Below are positions 1 to 5,158 of a stretch of DNA of 5,747 bases, one piece after another. The first letter of the stretch is position 1. Every line of letters starts with the position of its first letter. The position numbers and the translations under genes were made by a program. The DNA lies in the NCBI GenBank assembly GCA_016280345.1, contig JAEEGN010000281.1:1-5747 (forward strand), in the 5' to 3' direction. This DNA comes from Selenomonadaceae bacterium. GTDB taxonomy: Bacteria > Bacillota > Negativicutes > Selenomonadales > Selenomonadaceae. The notes under the pieces are model-generated. The model did not search any database, was not told the origin of the DNA, and saw only the letters and a program-made list of their open reading frames with translations.

Positions 1-354
1 CGCGTCGTTTCCAACCTCTCTCCCTGGTTTGCCAACGTGAACGTCGGCGACCTCCACACCATCGCCGTCTCCCACGGCGAGGGCCGGTTCTTCGCCGACC
101 GGGAGGTCATCGCCAAACTCCGCGTCCGGGGACAGATCGCCACCCAGTACGTCGATCCGGTGGGAGCCCCGACGCTGGACATCCGTTACAATCCCAACGG
201 CTCCGTCTTCGCCGTGGAGGGCATCACCAGCCCCGACGGCCGCGTCCTGGGCAAGATGGGCCATTCGGAGCGCGTGGGCGAGAACATCGCCATCAACGTC
301 TCCGGCGACAAGGACCAGCAGCTCTTCGCCGCCGGCGTCGGTTACTACGCCTGA
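1..354 (+). CDS. purL: Phosphoribosylformylglycinamidine synthase, C-terminal fragment
   Basis: This is the 3' end of a gene that enters from the left; the frame is open from base 1 and ends at TGA 352-354, giving 117 residues. The enzyme makes FGAM from FGAR, glutamine and ATP in cytosolic de novo purine synthesis. The fragment belongs to the class I glutamine amidotransferase domain at the C terminus of the long, fused PurL type. Visible signatures are SPWFANVNVGDLHT, VSHGEGRF, NPNGS, VEGITSPDGRVLGKMGHSER and the terminal FAAGVGYYA. In GHSER the His (262-264) and Glu (268-270) match the His and Glu of the amidotransferase catalytic triad; the nucleophilic Cys would lie upstream, outside the window. 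Bacillus uses separate PurL, PurQ and PurS, so the fused form favours a clostridial or Negativicutes-like lineage. An internal GTG at 37 is not a real start. A strong hairpin follows the stop codon. Confidence 0.93.
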   Translation, partial: RVVSNLSPWFANVNVGDLHTIAVSHGEGRFFADREVIAKLRVRGQIATQYVDPVGAPTLDIRYNPNGSVFAVEGITSPDGRVLGKMGHSERVGENIAINVSGDKDQQLFAAGVGYYA

Positions 355-380
355 AGAAAGCATACCCGGAATCAAACGGC

Positions 381-427
381 AAAAGCCGGACAGAGGGCAC
401 GCAAGGGTGCCCCTGCCCGGCTTTTTT
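381..427. terminator. Bidirectional rho-independent terminator between convergent genes
   Basis: The outer stem pairs AAAAGCCGG (381-389) with CCGGCTTTT (417-425). An inner stem pairs GGGCAC (395-400) with GTGCCC (407-412), and CAG (391-393) pairs with CTG (413-415). A bulged A394 and an A390/C416 mismatch separate the segments, and the loop is 401-406. Six T residues (422-427) follow on the plus strand, as needed to end purL. On the minus strand the A-run 381-384 supplies a shorter T-tract, so the same hairpin probably also ends the UxaA-type transcript, whose stop codon is 30 bases away at 457-459. Confidence 0.88.
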
Positions 428-456
428 CGCGGAAAACCCGGCAATCGGGTGCCGGT

Positions 457-1617
457 TCAGATGAAGCGGCAGACGTGGTCGACGGCGATATCGGAGAAGC
501 CGTAGGCCTCGGCCTTGGTCAGGCGGCCGTTCAGGAGCTTTTCCATCTCGCCCAGCAGCAGTTCGCCGCTCTGGGGGATCGTGAGCTCGCCCCGGATGAT
601 GCCGGAGAGGTCGACGTCCATGTTGTCCTCCATCCACTGATAGGTATGTTCGTTGGCCGTGACCTTGAGCACCGGGACGATGGCGTTGCCGGTGGGGGTG
701 CCGCGGCCGGTGGTGAAGACCACGGCGTTGCAGCCGGCGGCGACCATGGAGGTGACGGAGGAGATGTCGTAGCCGGCGGTGTCCATGACGATGGCGCCCC
801 GCTTCGTGGGCCGCTCCGCCTGCTCCAGCACTTCGACGATGGGACGGGTGCCGCCCTTGAAAATGCAGCCGAGGCTCTTCTCGTCGATGGTGGAGAGGCC
901 GCCCGCCTTGTTGCCCGGCGTCGGCTGACCGGCGCGGCAGTCCTGCCCGGCGGCCAGCAGGTGCTTCTCGTAGTCTTCGCAGACCCTGATGATCTGGTTG
1001 TGGATTTCCGGCGTGGCGGCCCGGCGGGCCAGGACGTGCTCGCCGCCGATCCATTCGATGGATTCGCTCATGATGGTGGAAGCGCCGAGGTCCACCAGGC
1101 GGTCGCTGAGCTCGCCCACGGCCGGGTTCGAGGCGATGCCGGAGGTGGCGTCGCTGCCGCCGCATTCAATGCCCAGGAGAAGCTCCGAGACGTCGCAGGG
1201 AACCCGCTGCTGCATGCCGGCCTCCGCCGCCAGGATGCGGGCGGCGCGGGTGGCCTTCTCAATGGTCTTGAGGGTGCCGCCTTCCTCCTGGATACCGAAG
1301 GAGACGACGGGCTTCTTCGTCATCGCCTGGATTTTCTCCCGCAGCTCCTTGTGCGGCACCGTCTCGCAGCCCAGACCGATGATGACGACGCCGTACACGT
1401 TGGGGTTGCAGGCGAACCCGGTGAGGATTTTCTGCGACATGGCCGTGTTGGCGGCCACGTCGGAGCAGCCGGTGTTGAAGACGATATTGACCGCGCCGCG
1501 GACCTGGCTGGCTACGATGCGCGAGGACTCGCTGCCGCAGGCGCAGGACGGGAGGATGAGGACGTGGTTGCGGATGCCGGCGCGGCCTTCGCTGCGCTTA
1601 TAACCCATGAACTGCAT
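457..1617 (-). CDS. UxaA/GarD/SuyB-family dehydratase or lyase, large (catalytic) subunit
   Basis: The product is 386 residues and lines up along its whole length with the catalytic part of altronate dehydratase (UxaA), galactarate dehydratase (GarD) and sulfolactate sulfo-lyase beta (SuyB). These are metal-dependent cytosolic enzymes that eliminate water or sulfite from hydroxy acids. Visible landmarks are GYKRSEGRAGIRN (5-17), GLGCET (81-86), ECGGSDATSGIASNPAVG (151-168), GNKAGGLSTIDEKSLG (235-250) and FTTGRGTPTGNAIVPVLKVT (301-320). The start ATG (1617-1615) has a GAGGAGGG ribosome site (1632-1625) 7 bases upstream. It begins 17 bases after the stop of the small SAF-domain gene, so the two are co-transcribed and together make the equivalent of a full-length UxaA. 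The N-terminal LPSCACGSESS and NTGCSDVAANTAM segments differ from the altronate-type sequence as I recall it, so the substrate is left open. No transporter or other sugar-acid gene is in view to decide it. Family assignment is firm; altronate specificity is not. Confidence 0.88.
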   Translation of the reverse strand: MQFMGYKRSEGRAGIRNHVLILPSCACGSESSRIVASQVRGAVNIVFNTGCSDVAANTAMSQKILTGFACNPNVYGVVIIGLGCETVPHKELREKIQAMTKKPVVSFGIQEEGGTLKTIEKATRAARILAAEAGMQQRVPCDVSELLLGIECGGSDATSGIASNPAVGELSDRLVDLGASTIMSESIEWIGGEHVLARRAATPEIHNQIIRVCEDYEKHLLAAGQDCRAGQPTPGNKAGGLSTIDEKSLGCIFKGGTRPIVEVLEQAERPTKRGAIVMDTAGYDISSVTSMVAAGCNAVVFTTGRGTPTGNAIVPVLKVTANEHTYQWMEDNMDVDLSGIIRGELTIPQSGELLLGEMEKLLNGRLTKAEAYGFSDIAVDHVCRFI

Positions 1618-1634
1618 AATGTTTCCCTCCTCTT

Positions 1635-1934
1635 TCAGGCTTCGACGTATTCGCTGGCGTAGTCCCGGGGGACGCTCCGGATGTTGCGGTGCGAGACCCA
1701 GGCGCCCTTCGGCACGTCTTCCGTCAGCTCGCCGATGGGCTCACCGTATTTCACCACGGCGTCGCCCTTCGCCAGCGGCCGCAGCGTGATCTTGTGCCAG
1801 ACGGGGATGTCCTCCCCGCTGGCAAGGCTCTCCCCGGAGCCGCCGATACATCGGACGGTGTCGCCCCGGCGCGCCTCCTGCGTGAGCGTTGCCACGTTGT
1901 CCTTCGCGTCCAGCATGATCGCTTTGATTTCCAT
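1635..1934 (-). CDS. UxaA-family small subunit, SAF domain
   Basis: A 99-residue protein with the SAF-type fold found at the N terminus of altronate dehydratase and as the separate alpha subunit of split family members such as SuyA. Supporting motifs are DNVATLTQEARRGD (10-23), PVWHKITLRPLAKGDAVVKY (about 47-66), GEPIGELTEDVPKGAWV and SHRNI. It should pair with the large subunit encoded 17 bases downstream; in relatives this domain contributes to the active site or to substrate access. I chose ATG 1934-1932 because GGAGG (1948-1944) lies 9 bases upstream and a good promoter lies just beyond. A longer frame starting at 2063 would run through that promoter, and its extra 43 residues do not look like SAF sequence. 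Family members usually end this domain with an H-x-H-N type motif; here the corresponding stretch reads S-H-R-N, which may bear on metal binding or specificity. Confidence 0.85.
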   Translation of the reverse strand: MEIKAIMLDAKDNVATLTQEARRGDTVRCIGGSGESLASGEDIPVWHKITLRPLAKGDAVVKYGEPIGELTEDVPKGAWVSHRNIRSVPRDYASEYVEA

Positions 1935-1952
1935 TTTGTCCCGCCTCCGTTT

Positions 1953-1982
1953 CCATAGTTTGATTGAAAACCTTCTATAGTT
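1953..1982 (-). repeat. Direct repeat pair, possible operator of the UxaA-type genes
   Basis: On the minus strand AACTATAG (1982-1975) and AACTATGG (1960-1953) match at 7 of 8 positions with a period of 22 bases, about two helical turns. The first copy falls where transcription from the minus-strand promoter should start, and the second lies inside the short leader. That placement would suit repression by a substrate-responsive regulator. No regulator gene is visible in the window, so operator function is an inference. Confidence 0.35.
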
Positions 1983-1984
1983 AA

Positions 1985-2013
1985 ATAATACCGTATCTTC
2001 GCCGTAAAAGCAA
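1985..2013 (-). promoter_or_regulatory. Sigma-70-type promoter for the SAF/UxaA-type gene pair
   Basis: On the minus strand TTGCTT (2013-2008) and TATTAT (1990-1985) are separated by exactly 17 bases, close to the TTGACA/TATAAT consensus. The expected start of transcription is near 1978, leaving a leader of about 45 bases to the ATG at 1934. The region is clearly more AT-rich than the genes around it. Confidence 0.7.
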
Positions 2014-2066
2014 ACGAATCGTTTCCGGGCGTCCCGCCGGGAGGAAGGGAGAAGATTGTGCAAGTT

Positions 2067-2084
2067 CCCTCTTGCATAAGAGGG
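2067..2084. repeat. Perfect inverted repeat over the dapF -35 box, candidate operator
   Basis: CCCTCTT (2067-2073) and AAGAGGG (2078-2084) are perfect inverted copies around GCAT. A second inverted repeat, TGCAAG (2059-2064) and CTTGCA (2071-2076), overlaps it. Both cover the -35 hexamer at 2072-2077 of the dapF promoter. No gene reads into this site from upstream on the plus strand and no T-run follows, so a terminator is unlikely; a protein-binding site is the better reading, though unproven. Confidence 0.4.
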
Positions 2085-2100
2085 CGGAAACCATTAAAAT
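2072..2100 (+). promoter_or_regulatory. Sigma-70-type promoter for dapF and the downstream operon
   Basis: TTGCAT (2072-2077) and TAAAAT (2095-2100) are 17 bases apart, a near-consensus pair. Transcription would begin around 2107, giving a leader of about 50 bases that ends in a strong GGGGAGGAAGG ribosome site (2145-2155). The leader is too short for a lysine riboswitch. No other equally good promoter was seen before rpoZ, so this one may drive dapF through coaBC. Confidence 0.7.
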
Positions 2101-2157
2101 AACAATGAATTATATTCGACAGGAACGGCGCCGGACAACGCGGCGGGGAGGAAGGAC

Positions 2158-2997
2158 ATGAAAACTGCGTTCACGAAGTGGCAGGGCTGCGGCAACGATT
2201 TCATCCTGCTGGAGGATATGGAGGCGCGCCTCGCTGCCCCCGGCAAGCTGTCGAAGCGACTCTGCGACCGCCATTTCGGCATCGGCGGCGACGGGTTGAT
2301 CTTGCTGCTGCCATCGGACAGGGCGGATATTCGCATGCGGATCTTCAACGCCGACGGCAGCGAAGCCGAGATGTGCGGCAACGGCATCCGCTGCTTTGCC
2401 CGCCTCGCCTTCGAGCGGGGCCTGGTGCCGTCGGCGGCTTTCACGGTCGAGACCGGGGCCGGCGTCCTGCGCCCCGAGGTTCAGCGCAAGGGCGGCCGCG
2501 TGACCGGCGTCCGGGTGGATATGGGCCGGCCGGTGCTGGAGGCGAACCAAATTCCCATCGCCGGTTTCGACACCCGCCGGGTGGAGGAAGAACCGCTGGA
2601 GGTACTGGACCGGACCTTTTCCGTTACCGGCGTTTCCATGGGCAATCCCCACTGCGTCATCTTCCTGGAGGATCTGGAGGAGTTTCCCGTCGCGAAATAC
2701 GGTCCGGTGCTGGAAAAGCACGAATGGTTTCCGCGGCGGACGAACGTGGAATTCGCCGTGGTGCGCGACCGGAAGCATATCCGGATGCGGGTCTGGGAGC
2801 GGGGCGCGGCGGTGACGATGGCCTGCGGCACCGGCGCCTGCGCGACGCTGGTGGCGGCGGCGCTCACCGGGCGGACGAACCGGGCGGCTGAAGTTGCGCT
2901 CGACGGCGGACGCCTTTTCATCGAATGGGCGGAAAGCGGCCGTGTTTACATGACCGGCCCGGCGGAGATGACCTTTGCCGGGGAAATCGAAATCTGA
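2158..2997 (+). CDS. dapF: Diaminopimelate epimerase
   Basis: A complete 279-residue protein of normal length for the family. The cytosolic, cofactor-free enzyme interconverts LL- and meso-diaminopimelate, the last step before lysine and the source of meso-DAP for peptidoglycan. The two catalytic cysteines are visible: Cys73 in EMCGNGIRC and Cys223 in ACGTGAC. Other family marks are WQGCGNDF (8-15), FGIGGDGLI (40-48), FNADGSEAEMCGNG (63-76), MGNPHCVIF (161-169) and ERGAAVTMACGTGAC. The ATG follows a strong ribosome site (2145-2155) and is the first gene after the divergent promoter region. The yicC start lies 16 bases beyond its stop, which implies co-transcription with the gene-expression genes that follow. 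No missing residues or frame damage. Confidence 0.97.
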   Translation: MKTAFTKWQGCGNDFILLEDMEARLAAPGKLSKRLCDRHFGIGGDGLILLLPSDRADIRMRIFNADGSEAEMCGNGIRCFARLAFERGLVPSAAFTVETGAGVLRPEVQRKGGRVTGVRVDMGRPVLEANQIPIAGFDTRRVEEEPLEVLDRTFSVTGVSMGNPHCVIFLEDLEEFPVAKYGPVLEKHEWFPRRTNVEFAVVRDRKHIRMRVWERGAAVTMACGTGACATLVAAALTGRTNRAAEVALDGGRLFIEWAESGRVYMTGPAEMTFAGEIEI

Positions 2998-3013
2998 CGG
3001 CAGGAGGGAGCTT

Positions 3014-3895
3014 ATGCTGAGGAGCATGACCGGCTTCGGGGCCGGTGAGGCGGCGAGCGAAGAATACCGCTTCCAGATCGAGGTGAAAGCGGTGAACCAG
3101 CGGTTCCTGGAAGTGGACTTTCGGATGCCGCGGGTTCTGGACTCGCTGGCCGAGGCCATGAAGGGCAAGATCCGCGGGTACGCTTCCCGGGGCAAGCTGA
3201 CCGTGAGCGTGCAGTTCGAGGACAAGCGGGAAAGGCCCCGGGAAATCCGGGTTGACAAAAACCTGGCGATTGCGTACCATAAAGCATTGGAAGAGATCAG
3301 CGACGCCCTCCGGCTGGCCCGGCCCTCGACGGTGGTGGAAATTGCCGCCTATCCCGGCGTGCTGACGACCGTCGAGCCGCCCGACGACATGGCGGGGGCG
3401 GGCCCGCTGCTGCTGGCGGCGCTGGACGAGGCGATGGGCCGCTTCGTCGCCATGCGGGAGACGGAGGGCGCGAATCTGGCGGCGGATTTCCGGCGGCGGC
3501 TGGAGACGCTGGAGGGATACGTGGAAGAGGTCGCGGCCCTGGGGCCGGAAATCGTCCAGCGGTACCGGGAACGGCTGGAAAAGACGCTGTCCGAGCTGCT
3601 GGCCGCCTCGGAGATCGATGAGAGCCGCGTCATCCAGGAGACGGCCATGTACGCCGACCGGGTCAATTACACGGAAGAGATCGTGCGGCTGCGAAGTCAC
3701 TTCCAGCAGTTCCGCTCCATCATCGGGGCGCCGGCGGAGCCGGTGGGGCGCAAGCTCGATTTCCTCATCCAGGAGATGAACCGGGAGATCAACACCATCG
3801 CCTCCAAGGCCAACAGCACCCGGGCGACCCGCATCGCGGTGGAGGTCAAGAGCGAGATCGAGAAGCTCCGGGAGCAGGTGCAGAACGTCGAGTGA
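3014..3895 (+). CDS. YicC/YloC family endoribonuclease
   Basis: The protein has 293 residues, the usual family length. YicC/YloC proteins are cytosolic endoribonucleases; E. coli YicC takes part in small-RNA decay and stress survival. The start is ATG 3014 because AGGAGGGAG (3002-3010) sits just upstream and the product then begins MLRSMTGFG, the family's characteristic N terminus. An in-frame ATG at 2975 lies inside dapF, lacks a ribosome site and adds 13 atypical residues. Further marks are EVKAVNQRFLE (23-33), TEEIVRLRSHF (220-230) and the C-terminal GRKLDFLIQEMNREINTIAS (245-264). The central part (about 80-200) is mostly helical and charged, as expected. It lies between dapF and remA, its usual partner in Bacillota. 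Confidence 0.94.
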   Translation: MLRSMTGFGAGEAASEEYRFQIEVKAVNQRFLEVDFRMPRVLDSLAEAMKGKIRGYASRGKLTVSVQFEDKRERPREIRVDKNLAIAYHKALEEISDALRLARPSTVVEIAAYPGVLTTVEPPDDMAGAGPLLLAALDEAMGRFVAMRETEGANLAADFRRRLETLEGYVEEVAALGPEIVQRYRERLEKTLSELLAASEIDESRVIQETAMYADRVNYTEEIVRLRSHFQQFRSIIGAPAEPVGRKLDFLIQEMNREINTIASKANSTRATRIAVEVKSEIEKLREQVQNVE

Positions 3896-3926
3896 ATCCG
3901 AAGGCGCAAAGAAGGGAGATGGGGTC

Positions 3927-4205
3927 ATGGAGTTCAAGCTCATCAACATCGGTTTCGGCAATATCGTTTCCGCCGGCCGCATCATCGCCATCGTGAGCCC
4001 GGAGTCCGCGCCCATCAAGCGGCTCGTCCAGGAGAGCCGGGACGAGAGCCGCCTCATTGACGCGACCTACGGGCGCAAGACGCGGGCGGTCCTCATCGCC
4101 GACAGCGGCCACGTGATCCTTTCGGCGCTGCAGCCGGAAACGGTGGCGCGCCGCGCCGCGGGGGAAGAGGAATCGGATTTCAGATCAAAGGAAGAAGAAT
4201 CATGA
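3927..4205 (+). CDS. remA: RemA-type regulator (DUF370)
   Basis: A 92-residue member of the DUF370 family. Bacillus subtilis RemA is a DNA-binding protein that activates biofilm-matrix and osmoprotection genes; outside Bacillus the targets are largely unknown. The core is strongly conserved: LINIGFGNIVSAGRIIAIVS (5-24), SPESAPIKRLVQ, LIDATYGRKTRAVLI and SGHVILSALQPETVARR. Arg18, in a conserved basic position, is present. After about residue 76 there is an acidic, low-complexity tail (AAGEEESDFRSKEEES) that is not part of the conserved core. The ribosome site is the GAAGGGAG stretch at 3911-3918. Its TGA (4203-4205) overlaps the gmk ATG (4202-4204) in an ATGA arrangement, so translation of the two is probably coupled. 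The gene symbol rests on family membership, not on demonstrated function. Confidence 0.93.
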   Translation: MEFKLINIGFGNIVSAGRIIAIVSPESAPIKRLVQESRDESRLIDATYGRKTRAVLIADSGHVILSALQPETVARRAAGEEESDFRSKEEES

Positions 4206-4810
4206 AAAAAGGCTGCTTGATTGTAGTGTCCGGGCCCTCCGGCACCGGCAAGGGAACGGTCTGCGCGGCGCTTCTGGCGCGCTATCCCCAGATCGCTTAC
4301 TCCGTCTCGGCGACGACGCGGGCACCGCGGCCGGGGGAGAAAGAGGGCGTCAACTATTACTTCCTTGACAAGCCGGTCTTCGAGAAGATGATCGCCGACG
4401 GCGAGCTGCTGGAATGGGCGGAGGTCTTCGGCAACTATTACGGGACGCCGTTCAGGAAGATCCAGGACCGGCTGGCGGCGGGGCAGGATATCCTGCTGGA
4501 GATCGACACCCAGGGCGCCATGAACGTCAAGAAGCGGTTCCCCAACGGCATCTTCATCTTCCTCCTGCCGCCGTCGATCGCCGAGCTGGAGCGGCGCATC
4601 CGGGGACGGGGGGCGGACGACGAGGAGAGCATCCGGCGGCGGCTGGCGTCCTCGGCCGGGGAAATCGCGGTGGCGAAGGAATACCGCTACGTCGTGGTCA
4701 ACGAGGAAGTGGAGCGGTCGGTGGAAACCATCCGGTGCATCCTCACCGCCGAGCACTGCCGCGTCTCCCGCAATACGGAGCTCATCGAAACCATCGGCCA
4801 GGCGCCGTGA
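4202..4810 (+). CDS. gmk: Guanylate kinase
   Basis: A complete 202-residue enzyme that phosphorylates GMP to GDP with ATP in the cytosol, feeding GTP, dGTP and (p)ppGpp pools. The P-loop is GPSGTGKGT (11-19), with Lys17 as the phosphate-binding lysine. The GMP-binding region contains SATTRAPRPGEKEGVNYYF (36-54) and EWAEVFGNYYGTP (71-83). IDTQGA (101-106) and the lid segment RGRGADDEESIRRRL (135-149) are typical. The start codon overlaps the remA stop, with AAAGGAAG just upstream inside remA. The next gene, rpoZ, begins after a 99-base gap, a pairing (gmk-rpoZ) kept in very many bacteria. Nothing is truncated or odd. Confidence 0.97.
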   Translation: MKKGCLIVVSGPSGTGKGTVCAALLARYPQIAYSVSATTRAPRPGEKEGVNYYFLDKPVFEKMIADGELLEWAEVFGNYYGTPFRKIQDRLAAGQDILLEIDTQGAMNVKKRFPNGIFIFLLPPSIAELERRIRGRGADDEESIRRRLASSAGEIAVAKEYRYVVVNEEVERSVETIRCILTAEHCRVSRNTELIETIGQAP

Positions 4811-4909
4811 AGGAGCGGCCGGATAATCATCGGCGCCGCGCGGATTCCGGCGGGCCGGATGCGCCGGCGCCGGACAGGAAGCACTGATAATAAAAGGAGA
4901 GATTTTGTT
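4811..4909 (+). other. gmk-rpoZ spacer with GC-rich palindromes
   Basis: This is the longest gap in the plus-strand series. The self-complementary 8-mer CGGCGCCG occurs at 4831-4838 and 4865-4872 and could form a stem around 26 bases. GGCCGGAT is repeated at 4817-4824 and 4853-4860. There is no T-run, so it is not a standard terminator; it could stabilise or attenuate the message. No open frame with family resemblance was seen. The rpoZ ribosome site is AGGAGA at 4895-4900. Confidence 0.4.
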
Positions 4910-5122
4910 ATGGATATCGTACATCCGCCCATGAGCGTGCTGCTGGAAAAGGTTGACAGCCGCTATACCCTGGTGGTGCTGGCCGCGAAACGGGCCCGTC
5001 AGCTTCTGGACGGGGCGGAGGTCAAGGTCAAGGCCCAGACGACGAAGAACGTCACCCGGGCGCTGGCCGAGGTGGCGGAAAGCAAGATCCTTTACGAGCG
5101 GACCAAGGCCGGGCTGAAGTAA
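4910..5122 (+). CDS. rpoZ: DNA-directed RNA polymerase subunit omega
   Basis: A 70-residue protein, typical for omega in Bacillota. Omega helps fold and assemble the beta' subunit in the core RNA polymerase. The recognisable stretch is PPMSVLLEKVDSRYTLVVLA (6-25), followed by KRARQLLDG (27-35) and the C-terminal ALAEVAESKI. I chose ATG 4910 because AGGAGA (4895-4900) lies 9 bases upstream and the product then starts MDIVHPP, like other omegas; an in-frame ATG at 4859 would add 17 basic residues from the palindromic spacer and has no ribosome site. It ends in TAA, the only TAA among the eight uninterrupted gene ends in the window. coaBC follows after 36 bases. Confidence 0.95.
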   Translation: MDIVHPPMSVLLEKVDSRYTLVVLAAKRARQLLDGAEVKVKAQTTKNVTRALAEVAESKILYERTKAGLK

Positions 5123-5158
5123 GCGGCCGCCGCGCGGAACACGAGGAGGATTGGCACG

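Noticed and set aside
475..1662. 395-codon plus-strand frame opposite the UxaA-type large subunit
   Set aside because: Repetitive Gly/Ala/Asp composition, complementary to a clear conserved enzyme, with no ribosome site or known domain.
2032..2042. Short inverted repeat TCCCG-C-CGGGA between the two divergent promoters
   Set aside because: Only five base pairs with a one-base centre in GC-rich sequence; likely to arise by chance.
2067..2084. Hairpin read as a rho-independent terminator
   Set aside because: No T-run follows on either strand and no gene transcribes into it; it lies inside a promoter.
2014..2157. Possible riboswitch or T-box upstream of dapF
   Set aside because: The predicted leader from about 2107 is only 50 bases and lacks any multi-stem architecture or terminator; too short for a lysine riboswitch.
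2110..4057. Two minus-strand frames of about 380 codons antisense to dapF and yicC
   Set aside because: Shadows of GC-rich coding sequence; low-complexity Arg/Pro/Leu-rich products with no recognisable motif.
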